A stretch of DNA of 64,000 bases, from positions 38,668 to 102,667 of the forward strand of contig NZ_BKZR01000008.1 of the NCBI RefSeq assembly GCF_008974225.1. The letters run 5' to 3'. The notes beneath the pieces were generated by a model. It did no database searches and was not told the DNA's origin. It saw nothing but the letters and a program-made list of their open reading frames with translations. The position numbers were made by a program, and so were the translations under genes. Shown in pieces: positions 1 through 7,545 of the stretch. Within the stretch, counting starts at the first letter, position 1. Every line of letters starts with the position of its first letter. The DNA is from Weizmannia acidilactici (lineage in GTDB: Bacteria; Bacillota; Bacilli; Bacillales; Bacillaceae_C).

Positions 1-126
1 AGCCCCAACATGGCGGTCCGGGATCCTCCGCCACATTTCGGCAGCTTTTCCTTTCAATCGGGGTCCTTAACTTTACCCGTGTCTCACCCAACTTACTCAT
101 AAAAGCTGCGACCTCTACCTCACCGG
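1..126 (-). ncRNA. Lysine riboswitch (L box), 3' end cut by window edge
   Basis: Read on the minus strand, this stretch has the L-box order: a P1 5' arm with AGAGGTCGCAGC (116 to 105), a central arm with GAAAGGAAAAGCTGCCGAA, and a GGCGGAGGATCC...GCCATG segment ending in GGGGCT. These match the layout of the B. subtilis lysC leader (AGAGGTGCG, GCCGAAG, GGGCTATCT) as I recall it. The P1 3' arm and the expression platform lie beyond base 1. The controlled gene, probably lysine synthesis or uptake, would be outside the window on the left. Assigned from motif order, not from a covariance search. Confidence 0.78.
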
Positions 127-165
127 ATTTGATGAGGATTTTTATTCAATTGAAGTACTATTTTT

Positions 166-193
166 ATTATATTCGTTTTTGACGGAAAATCAA
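166..193 (-). promoter_or_regulatory. Promoter of the lysine riboswitch transcript
   Basis: Minus-strand -35 TTGATT and -10 TATAAT are separated by 16 bp. Transcription would start near 158, about 35 bases before the first riboswitch helix. The rest of 195-300 shows nothing recognisable. Confidence 0.6.
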
Positions 194-320
194 TAGGGAA
201 GGATTGCCAGGCTGTTTTTGCCGGAGAGAAGGCTCTGTTAAAAGATTGTCGTTGTCCGTGAGGGATCCGCTTATCAAATAGCCCCACATAAAAATTGCTG
301 GACATTTAAGTGCTTTTTTG

Positions 321-326
321 TATAAT
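321..326 (+). promoter_or_regulatory. -10 box of the regulator gene
   Basis: A perfect TATAAT lies just upstream of an inverted repeat and about 90 bp before the start codon. No good -35 sits at 17 bp (TTGCTG is 20 bp away), so the promoter may need an activator or be weak. Confidence 0.4.
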
Positions 327-335
327 ACAGTTGAT

Positions 336-354
336 AGTAAACTTTTAGTTTACT
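336..354 (+). promoter_or_regulatory. Operator-like perfect inverted repeat
   Basis: AGTAAAC-TTTTA-GTTTACT is a perfect 7+7 palindrome just downstream of the -10 box. Related GTTTA/GTTTAC half-sites follow at 370-384. The position suits autorepression by the XRE regulator encoded next. That is inference. Confidence 0.5.
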
Positions 355-413
355 TTTGTAAAACTTTATTGTTTAGAAGTTTACAAATGTTAAACAGTAT
401 GGAAGGTTTTATG

Positions 414-956
414 ATGGAAATAGGCAAAAAGATTAAAAATTTACGGTTGAAAAAAGGCCTGACCCAGGAAGAACTGGGGGAACGTACCGACTTAAGCAAA
501 GGTTATATTTCACAGCTGGAAAGAGATTTGAGTTCACCGTCAATCGACACATTTTTCAATATTTTGGAAGTGCTTGGCTGCACTCCGAAAGAATTTTTCG
601 ATGAGGAAGAGCGCGAGCAGAAAGTTGTATACGGGGAAGACGACCAGACCGATTATGCGGATGAAGAGCGCGGCTACAAAATCCAGTGGCTTGTGCCGGA
701 ATCCAATGAAAAGGAAATGGAACCGATTTTGTTGACGCTCGAGGAAAAAGGGGAATTTAAAACATTTGAGCCTTCTTTATCGGAGACATTTGCTTATGTG
801 TTGGAAGGCCGGATTATGGTGAGGCTTGGCAAACGCATATACCGTGCAAAAGCGGGTGAGGCCATTTACTACCATGCGTCGGATGAGCACCAGATCGTGA
901 ATGGTGCAAACGGGCGGTCAAGGCTCCTGCTTGTTGCCACGGAATCTTACCTGTAA
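414..956 (+). CDS. XRE-family regulator with C-terminal cupin, next to pot operon
   Basis: DNA-binding regulator of 180 residues. The N-terminal HTH_3 domain spans about residues 1-60 (GLTQEELGERTDLSKGYISQ) and a cupin-2 sensor domain covers about 105-175 (EGRIMVRLGKRIYRAKAGEAIYYHASDEHQ). An acidic linker joins them. This architecture is that of PuuR-like regulators, and the gene lies 62 bp upstream of potA, so polyamine-responsive control of potABCD is the likely job. ATG 414 is 7 bases after GGAAGG; ATG 411 is an alternative, and the longer reading frame from 318 starts before the -10 box and is rejected. The effector is not shown by the sequence. Confidence 0.85.
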   Translation: MEIGKKIKNLRLKKGLTQEELGERTDLSKGYISQLERDLSSPSIDTFFNILEVLGCTPKEFFDEEEREQKVVYGEDDQTDYADEERGYKIQWLVPESNEKEMEPILLTLEEKGEFKTFEPSLSETFAYVLEGRIMVRLGKRIYRAKAGEAIYYHASDEHQIVNGANGRSRLLLVATESYL

Positions 957-1018
957 GCATTTTGCCTGGTGATGCCCGTATCCGTTAATCATCTGTAAAA
1001 ACAAAGAGGAGGACAGCG

Positions 1019-2125
1019 ATGGACAGCAATATCATCATTCGTTTTGAACATGTCACCAAGCAATACGATGACGATCCCGCCGTTTTGGACGATGTCAGTT
1101 TTGAAATTGAACGCGGAAAATTTTACACCTTGCTCGGCCCGTCCGGATGCGGGAAAACGACGATCCTGCGCCTGATTGCCGGATTTACAGGGCCGACAAA
1201 TGGCAATATTTACTTTAACGGAAAAATTGTCAACGATGTGCCGGCCGACCGGCGCCAGGTGAACACCGTTTTCCAGGATTATGCCTTATTTCCGCATTTA
1301 AATGTGTATGAAAACGTCGCATTCGGGCTGCGCATTAAAAAAATGAAGCAGGCCGCCATTGACCAAAAAGTAAAAGAAGCGCTGAAGTTTGTGAATCTCG
1401 AAGGCTATGAAAACAGGGAAATCAGCGAAATGTCGGGCGGGCAGCGGCAGCGCGTGGCCATTGCGCGCGCGATCGTCAATGAACCGGAAGTGATTTTGCT
1501 GGACGAACCGCTTTCCGCCCTCGATTTGAAACTGCGGACGGAGATGCAGTACGAACTGCGAGAACTGCAGCGCCGACTCGGCATTACCTTTATTTTTGTC
1601 ACGCACGACCAGGAAGAGGCGCTGGCGATGAGTGATGAGATTTTTGTCATAAATAATGGAAAAATCCAGCAGAGTGGCACGCCGACCGATATTTACGATG
1701 AACCGATCAACCGCTTTGTCGCGGATTTCATCGGCGAATCGAATATCCTCCCGGGCAAGATGATCCGCGACTGTCTTGTCGAATTCAACGGGCGGCAGTT
1801 TGAGTGCGTCGACCGCGGCTTTGACAAAAACGAGCCGGTTGAAATTGTCATCCGCCCGGAAGATTTGGAAATGACAAGCCCGGAAAAAGGGAAATTGAAA
1901 GTGCGAGTCGATACGCAGCTGTTTCGCGGCGTACATTATGAAATTTGCTGCTACGACGAAGAGGGGAATGAGTGGCTTGTCCACTCCACGAAAAAAGCAA
2001 AAGTTGGGGAGTGGGTAGGGCTCCATTTCGACCCGGAAGCGATCCACGTCATGAGATTCGGCGAAACGGAAGAGGAATTTGACAAACGCCTGGAAACGTA
2101 CGAAGAGGTGGGTCATGAAAATTAA
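1019..2125 (+). CDS. potA: Spermidine/putrescine ABC transporter, ATP-binding subunit PotA
   Basis: Cytoplasmic ATPase (368 residues) that powers polyamine import. Walker A GPSGCGKTT lies near residue 40, the ABC signature SGGQRQRVAIARA near 140, and Walker B VILLDEPLSALD near 160, followed by the H-loop THDQEEA. The C-terminal ~130 residues form the TOBE domain of CUT1-type ATPases. A GAGGAGG ribosome binding site precedes ATG 1019. Its 3' end overlaps potB by 11 bases, showing translational coupling. First gene of a four-gene operon with the classic potABCD order. Confidence 0.95.
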   Translation: MDSNIIIRFEHVTKQYDDDPAVLDDVSFEIERGKFYTLLGPSGCGKTTILRLIAGFTGPTNGNIYFNGKIVNDVPADRRQVNTVFQDYALFPHLNVYENVAFGLRIKKMKQAAIDQKVKEALKFVNLEGYENREISEMSGGQRQRVAIARAIVNEPEVILLDEPLSALDLKLRTEMQYELRELQRRLGITFIFVTHDQEEALAMSDEIFVINNGKIQQSGTPTDIYDEPINRFVADFIGESNILPGKMIRDCLVEFNGRQFECVDRGFDKNEPVEIVIRPEDLEMTSPEKGKLKVRVDTQLFRGVHYEICCYDEEGNEWLVHSTKKAKVGEWVGLHFDPEAIHVMRFGETEEEFDKRLETYEEVGHEN

Positions 2126-2906
2126 CGCGCGGAATTTATACCTCGTCCCGTACGTGCTGTGGATTGTCCTCTTCGTTGTGGCGCCGATTCTGCTCATTCT
2201 CTATTATTCTTTTTTTGATATTGAAGGCCATTTGTCACTTGTGAACTATGAAAAATTTTTCACGCCCGTTTATTTGAAAATGGCGCTGAATTCTTTTTGG
2301 TACGCATTTTTAATTACGGCTTTTACGCTGCTCATTTCGTATCCGACCGCGTATCTTTTGACAAAATCCCGGCATAAGCAGCTGTGGCTGTTGCTTATCA
2401 TTTTGCCGACATGGATCAACCTGCTGTTAAAAGCATATGCGTTCCTCGGCATTTTCGGCACGTTCGGCCCGGCCAATTCATTTTTGGAGTTTATCGGCAT
2501 CGGGCAAAAGCAGATTTTATTTACCGATTTCAGCTTTTTATTTGTTTCAACCTATATTTTTATTCCGTTTATGATTTTGCCGATTTATAACGCCCTGGAA
2601 GAATTGGATCCGGTATTTATTGATGCGGCGCGCGACCTCGGGGCATCGAGATGGACCACTTTCCGCCGCGTCGTATTTCCGCTCACGTTGGACGGCGTCA
2701 AATCGGGATGCCAGGCCGTTTTTATCCCGTCCCTGTCGCTCTTTATGATTACGCGCCTGATTGCCGGAAACCGCGTCATTACGCTCGGCACTGCGATTGA
2801 AGAGCATTTCCTCGTCACGCAGGACTGGGGTATGGGTTCTGCGATTGCCGTCTTTTTGATCATTGCGATGGTCATCATCATGATCCTGACAGGAAATCGG
2901 AAGTGA
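2115..2906 (+). CDS. potB: Spermidine/putrescine ABC transporter permease PotB
   Basis: Inner-membrane permease of 263 residues with six predicted membrane segments. The EAA loop (DAARDLGASRWTTFRRVVFP) that docks on PotA is near residue 180. ATG 2115 follows GAAGAGGTGGG and overlaps potA; the frame is open from 2079, but those extra 12 residues lie inside potA without a ribosome site. Pairs with PotC to form the channel. Confidence 0.93.
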   Translation: MKINARNLYLVPYVLWIVLFVVAPILLILYYSFFDIEGHLSLVNYEKFFTPVYLKMALNSFWYAFLITAFTLLISYPTAYLLTKSRHKQLWLLLIILPTWINLLLKAYAFLGIFGTFGPANSFLEFIGIGQKQILFTDFSFLFVSTYIFIPFMILPIYNALEELDPVFIDAARDLGASRWTTFRRVVFPLTLDGVKSGCQAVFIPSLSLFMITRLIAGNRVITLGTAIEEHFLVTQDWGMGSAIAVFLIIAMVIIMILTGNRK

Positions 2907-2915
2907 GGGGTGAAC

Positions 2916-3719
2916 ATGAAAAGAAAATGGAAACTGTCAAACCTTTATCTGATCTTCGTCTTTATTGTCCTTTACGCGCCGATTTTCTACTTAATGTACT
3001 ATTCATTTAATAAGGCCGGCAATATGCATGATTTTACCGGCTTCACCTGGGAATGGTATAAAGAAGTGTTCCACGATACAAGGCTGATGATTATTGTCAT
3101 CAATACGCTTGTCATTGCGCTTCTTGCTTCCGCGATTTCGACCGTCATCGGCGTGATGGGGGCCCTCGCCATCCGCTTTGTGAAAAGAAGAAGGACGAAA
3201 AACACGCTGCTGTCTTTCAATAATGTGCTCATTGTCAGCCCGGATGTCATTATCGGCGCATCTTTCCTGATTTTGTTTACGATTGCGGGGATCAAGCTTG
3301 GGTTTACATCCGTTTTGATTTCGCACATCGCTTTTTGCATCCCGATTGTGGTGCTGATGGTGCTGCCGAAATTGCAGGAAATGAGCCCGACTTTGATCGA
3401 TGCGGCGCGCGACCTCGGGGCAAGCCAGTGGGACGTGTTGTCAAAAGTCATTCTCCCGTATATTACACCGGGGATTTTTGCCGGCTTTTTCATGGCCCTG
3501 ACGTATTCGCTCGATGATTTTGCCGTCACTTTTTTCGTCACGGGCAACGGCTACTCCACGCTTTCCGTTGAAATTTATTCGCGGGCGCGCCAGGGGATTT
3601 CGCTGACAATCAATGCATTGTCGACGCTGCTCTTTTTCTTCTCCATAATCCTTGTGATCGGGTACTACCTGATTAATCAGCGTCAGGCCCGCACAAACGG
3701 AATGGGGGTAAGAAAATGA
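2916..3719 (+). CDS. potC: Spermidine/putrescine ABC transporter permease PotC
   Basis: Second permease, 267 residues, six membrane spans, EAA loop DAARDLGASQWDVLSKVILP near residue 160. It starts 9 bases after the potB stop. ATG 2916 follows GAGGGG; GTG 2910 is a possible two-codon-longer start. The stop overlaps the potD ATG by four bases (ATGA), so PotC and PotD are probably translated together. Confidence 0.93.
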   Translation: MKRKWKLSNLYLIFVFIVLYAPIFYLMYYSFNKAGNMHDFTGFTWEWYKEVFHDTRLMIIVINTLVIALLASAISTVIGVMGALAIRFVKRRRTKNTLLSFNNVLIVSPDVIIGASFLILFTIAGIKLGFTSVLISHIAFCIPIVVLMVLPKLQEMSPTLIDAARDLGASQWDVLSKVILPYITPGIFAGFFMALTYSLDDFAVTFFVTGNGYSTLSVEIYSRARQGISLTINALSTLLFFFSIILVIGYYLINQRQARTNGMGVRK

Positions 3720-4789
3720 AACAATTGGTGCGCGCTTTCGCCGCGGTTCTCGTTGTCGCGCTTGCCTTGCAGTTTCTCACGGTCCGCTTGAACAAAACGG
3801 AAGGCTACGCCGGCGGCAACACTTTGACGATTTATAACTGGGGGGACTATATCGACCCGGCTTTGATCAAAAAATTTGAAAAGCAGACCGGCATCAAAGT
3901 CATCTACCAAACTTTCGATTCCAACGAAGCGATGATGACAAAAATTTCTCAGGGCGGCACGACGTTTGATGTTGCGGTCCCGTCTGAATATATGATAGAG
4001 AAAATGAAAAAAGAGCACCTTTTAATCCCGCTCGACCATTCTAAATTGCCAAACTTAAAGTATATTGACCCGCGGTTTCTCAATTTATCGTTTGACCCGG
4101 GAAATAAGTATTCCGTTCCTTACTTCTGGGGCACGGTCGGGATTGTGTACAATTCGAGCATGCTGGGCGGCAAAAAAATCACAAGCTGGAATGATTTGTG
4201 GGACAAAGATTTGAAAAATGAGATCCTGCTTGTGGACGGCGCCCGCGAAGTGATAGGCATGGGCCTCAACAGCCTGCACTACTCGCTGAACGATACAAAT
4301 GAAAAACATTTGGAGCAGGCAAAAGCGAAACTTGATCGTCTGATGCCGAATGTGAAGGCGATCGTCGGCGATGAAATCAAGATGCTTTTGGCAAACGAGG
4401 AAGCTTCGATCGGCGTCGTATGGTCCGGCGATGCGGCAGAGATCATGTCGGAAAACAAAAAACTGAACTATGTCGTGCCAAGCGAAGGCTCGAATCTTTG
4501 GTTTGACAATATGGTCATTCCGAAAACAGCGAAAAATGTGGACGGTGCCCTCAGGTTCATCAATTTTATGCTTGACCCGGAAAATGCCGCGCAAAATGCT
4601 GAGTATGTCGGCTACTCGACGCCGAACAAAGCGGCGCTCAAGCTCCTGCCGAAATCGATCGCAGGCGATAAGCGCTTCTACCCGGACGTGGCGATGACGA
4701 AAAAGCTGGAAGTATACAAAAACCTCGGCAAAAAAAATCTCGCCCGGTACAACGAGCTCTTTTTGGAGTTTAAAATGCATACAAAATAA
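3716..4789 (+). CDS. potD: Spermidine/putrescine-binding protein PotD
   Basis: Extracellular polyamine receptor of 357 residues. The mature part begins TLTIYNWGDYIDPALIKKFE and has the PotD hallmarks FDSNEAMMTKI, YFWGTVGIVYN and SEGSNLWFDNMVIPKTAKN. The first 25 residues form a hydrophobic segment without a lipobox cysteine, so attachment is probably by an uncleaved membrane anchor rather than a lipid. Last gene of the operon; a strong terminator follows. Confidence 0.93.
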   Translation: MKQLVRAFAAVLVVALALQFLTVRLNKTEGYAGGNTLTIYNWGDYIDPALIKKFEKQTGIKVIYQTFDSNEAMMTKISQGGTTFDVAVPSEYMIEKMKKEHLLIPLDHSKLPNLKYIDPRFLNLSFDPGNKYSVPYFWGTVGIVYNSSMLGGKKITSWNDLWDKDLKNEILLVDGAREVIGMGLNSLHYSLNDTNEKHLEQAKAKLDRLMPNVKAIVGDEIKMLLANEEASIGVVWSGDAAEIMSENKKLNYVVPSEGSNLWFDNMVIPKTAKNVDGALRFINFMLDPENAAQNAEYVGYSTPNKAALKLLPKSIAGDKRFYPDVAMTKKLEVYKNLGKKNLARYNELFLEFKMHTK

Positions 4790-4791
4790 AG

Positions 4792-4824
4792 AAGCTGTCC
4801 CGCAAAGAGCGGGGCAGTTTTTTT
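4792..4824 (+). terminator. Terminator of potABCD
   Basis: CTGTCCCGC-AAAGA-GCGGGGCAG hairpin (one G-T pair) followed by TTTTTTT. Confidence 0.85.
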
Positions 4825-4869
4825 AGAGGGGTACCGGGAGCGGCTGGGGCTGGAGGACGGTTACAGGAA

Positions 4870-5040
4870 AAAGACAATAGCCGGGAAATCCGCGGCCGGA
4901 ATGTCTCAAAGAAGAGCCCAATTAGACAAATGACAGGAGGACCGCGGTAGAAATGTCTAATAGAGGGTCCAAATTAGACAAAAGTCGGAGGAGCCGGAAC
5001 CGAAATGTCTCATAGAGGGTCCTAATTAGACATTTCAAGC
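4870..5040. repeat. 52-bp tandem hairpin array, family A (three units)
   Basis: ATGTCT recurs at 4901, 4953 and 5005, exactly 52 bp apart. Units contain a 27-bp inverted repeat, best seen at 4954 (TGTCTAAT...ATTAGACA), and a purine-rich linker. No gene occupies 4825-5112. Confidence 0.7.
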
Positions 5041-5112
5041 CAGCCAATGTAGCAACCTTCCAAATTAAATCCGGCCCCCAACCATCCTGTCTTGAGTCGG
5101 CACCGCCCCTCA

Positions 5113-6504
5113 TTACGCCCTTCTTTTTTCCATATCAATATACAAATTCCGGTAAGCTTTCGATTCGGAGTGCATGCCGAGCTCATGGTAGATTTTTGAC
5201 AGCCATTTGACCGGATTCGGATCGTTCCCCTTTAATTCCATTTCCCAGCTGAAACATTCAATCGCTTTTTCATACTGCCCAAACTCAAAGTATAGTTCCC
5301 CGAGTGCCGATTGACGGTCGGGGTCGTCGGCCATTCCGTGCATTTGTTCCACTTTCCGGATTACCGGCAAAGCTCCAAGCGCCTGTTTAAACGGAAGAAG
5401 CCATTCTTTTATATAAGAAGTATCCCGGTTCCGGAACAGATGGGTTATACATTTTTCCAGGAATGTTTCCGCCTGTGCAGGGTGCCCGGCAAAGAACGGG
5501 GCAAGCCGGTTCAGCGGTTCAATGTCAACATCACCTTCATCCAAATTCCATGATGCGAGCATTTTCCAGATTTTTTCGGCTTGTTCCCCGCCAAGCTGCA
5601 CTTGTGGATCGAGGACCATTGGGATCAATTTCTCCGGCTGTTTCATTTTTAGATAATATTCCAGCAAATCTTCCTGCAGCGGTTGGTAATGGGGTGCGCG
5701 GGAATAGAGGTTTTCCAGCACGGCCATTTTATCCTGTACTGCCAAATGCCCGTCCAGCAGATCCAGCAGGGCGGAGTAACCGGAATCCGATGGCGCCTGT
5801 TCCATTTTCCGGATCCACAATACGGTTTCATCCAGCCAGCGGTTTTGTGAACGGAGCAGATTAACCAGCTTTTGAAAAGACGCTTCGTCATTCATTTCCT
5901 TATACAATATTTTTTCGGCATAGAGGCTGTCTTTTTGGATCAGTTCTGGTGAGACCGTTCGGTACAGTTTTTCATATTTAATCAAGTTCAAATCGCGGGA
6001 AATTTGTTTGACCCAGCTTTGCTTCGGCGCAAAGTCCGTTAAAATGCGGAGAATGCGGGCGCATTGCAGCAATTGCCCGTTGCGGCGGTATTCATAAAAA
6101 ATGGACTGGATATATTCAAACAGCTTCCGTTTTGGGACAAATGATTCAAAAAATGTGGCAATCAAAGCAGTTTCATGGGGTGTAAACAATTTCTCAATTT
6201 TTCCTGTGAGGTGGTCAAAACTGATTTTCTTAAAGTTGCGGTTTGCCTGGAAAAGAATGCGGATCAGCGGATCAGGTGCTTTAAACACGATGCCGTCCCG
6301 GAAAGCGTGGGCCAAAATAGAGCCTCTTTTGATTTTCGTTGTCGGCATGGCGTTTAAATACTGGTTCCGGTAAAAAAAGAGGTACCACAACCGGCCGTCA
6401 TCCCCTGAAACCTCGACGATTTTTCCCTGTAAAAAAACGGCCATCCTTTCGATCTCCGCCTGAACGGTGTGCTTATGGTCCATAATGGTCAATTGGGCTG
6501 CCAT
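5113..6504 (-). CDS. Repeat-helix (TPR-like) protein of unknown function
   Basis: Cytosolic protein of 463 residues without a signal peptide or membrane segment. The C-terminal third has recognisable tetratricopeptide spacing (QSALGELYFEFGQYEKAIECFSW and WLSKIYHELGMHSESKAYRN), and the middle is helical with TPR-like pairs. The first ~130 residues look like a separate domain that I do not recognise. Start ATG 6504 follows GAGGAGGGGA. It stands alone, with its own TATAAT at 6528-6533. TPR folds usually hold protein partners; no partner is evident here. Confidence 0.75.
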   Translation of the reverse strand: MAAQLTIMDHKHTVQAEIERMAVFLQGKIVEVSGDDGRLWYLFFYRNQYLNAMPTTKIKRGSILAHAFRDGIVFKAPDPLIRILFQANRNFKKISFDHLTGKIEKLFTPHETALIATFFESFVPKRKLFEYIQSIFYEYRRNGQLLQCARILRILTDFAPKQSWVKQISRDLNLIKYEKLYRTVSPELIQKDSLYAEKILYKEMNDEASFQKLVNLLRSQNRWLDETVLWIRKMEQAPSDSGYSALLDLLDGHLAVQDKMAVLENLYSRAPHYQPLQEDLLEYYLKMKQPEKLIPMVLDPQVQLGGEQAEKIWKMLASWNLDEGDVDIEPLNRLAPFFAGHPAQAETFLEKCITHLFRNRDTSYIKEWLLPFKQALGALPVIRKVEQMHGMADDPDRQSALGELYFEFGQYEKAIECFSWEMELKGNDPNPVKWLSKIYHELGMHSESKAYRNLYIDMEKRRA

Positions 6505-6700
6505 AAAATCCCCTCCTCGATAGTTTGATTATAACATATAAAAAGGGAAAACATGTGGCAGGGTTTTAAGGCGTATGTGTCAAGTTTTTCTCGACATCGT
6601 TTAAAAATCAGTGATTTCCAGACACTCTCGTATAATAAGTTTCGATCCTACTAAATGAGTCAATTTCCAGTTGAATGATTGTTCTTTGACAAGTGAATCT

Positions 6701-6734
6701 TTGATGTTTTCGGGGCGAGCCCCGAAAACATCAA
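6701..6734. repeat. Perfect 16-bp inverted repeat
   Basis: TTGATGTTTTCGGGGC is followed after two bases (GA) by its exact reverse complement. No T-run follows, so it is not a standard terminator. Confidence 0.7.
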
Positions 6735-6930
6735 TTTGGGACTTGGGCGTTTCGTGATGTTCCTAGATAATGGTCTTAGGATCATTTGGGTTAACGCTGA
6801 GAACACTCTGTAGCTTTGACTACTTAAAAAGTCTGCGCCCCCAGGTTTTTGCCCGACCTTCTAACCCGTAGGCTGTTCCTCCGGTGAACACTTTTTGTAC
6901 ACTTTTGGCTACCGCGCTTTGCTTGCTTCT

Positions 6931-7153
6931 CTGGATAAGGGCAATCCAAAAAGCCTTTAAACCGGGAATATGGGCACCTCTTTTTGATGATCGCGAAATT
7001 TACTCGCTTTCCGCAAGCGTCGCGAGCCTCCTCGCTTGTCCTTCAAACACACTGGGTCTCTTCTTGCTCGCTTTTCCCGCAGGAGTCTCAGGAATTAGCG
7101 ATCATCATGTATTCTCAGCCTTTTAAAGGATTTTGGGATTGCCCCTTATCCAG
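6931..7153. repeat. Inverted-repeat (MITE-like) element, copy 1
   Basis: Outer arms (6931-6961 and 7121-7153) match as inverted repeats at about 90 percent (CTGGATAAGG, GCAATCC, CCTTTAAA). Nested inside is a second pair, GATGATCGC at 6986 and GCGATCATC ending 7106. The core carries GCGAGCCTCCTCGCTTGTCC and CTTTTCCCGCAGGAGTCTC, shared with the element at 14239-14365. No coding capacity. Confidence 0.65.
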
Positions 7154-7478
7154 GTGAAGATATGAAAACCTAAAAATCTTGCTCAAATTCCCTATTGCCG
7201 ATGAAGTGCTTGTATACAGGCTGATCGATCCCTATTTTTCCCTCGAGAAATATTTTACACATACTTTGAAGACACACTGAAGATCAGGGCGTATGGCTGC
7301 AAAAAAGTTTACAAAATAAAGATGAATAATAACACCAATTTGCAAGAAACCTTTACGATTAGGCCAAAAGGGTCCAAGGGAAATCCGCCTTCCAGTGTGT
7401 GAATGGGCAGGAATAAAATGCAGGTTGTAACAATATCTTACAATGCTAAATTTTTAATAATTTAATTATATTTTTATA

Positions 7479-7506
7479 TTGATTAATTTTCAGTTAAAAG
7501 TATAAT
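7479..7506 (+). promoter_or_regulatory. Promoter of the amino acid permease with CodY-like box
   Basis: -35 TTGATT (7479-7484), 16-bp spacer and -10 TATAAT (7501-7506). The spacer holds AATTTTCAGTTAAAA (7485-7499), matching 11 of 15 positions of the CodY box AATTTTCWGAAAATT with a perfect left half. Binding there would block the promoter. Confidence 0.5.
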
Positions 7507-7545
7507 AGAAAATGTAATCATACTAATTTACTAGGAGGATACTAC

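Larger units (their letters stand above)
6505..7478. other. Gene-free stretch with inverted repeats and a possible coding relic
   Basis: About 1 kb without a credible gene. It holds the hairpin at 6701-6734 and the inverted-repeat element at 6931-7153. Just after that element, 7161-7280 keeps a 39-codon open stretch (YENLKILLKFPIADEVLVYR...) without start or ribosome site. That could be a remnant of an inserted gene, but I cannot name it. Confidence 0.4.

Noticed and set aside
1298..2197. Long minus-strand ORF opposite potA
   Set aside because: Shadow of potA codon usage; no ribosome site and no family resemblance. The same applies to long antisense frames over potD, lutB, the HK gene, glyS and uppP (51523-52035).
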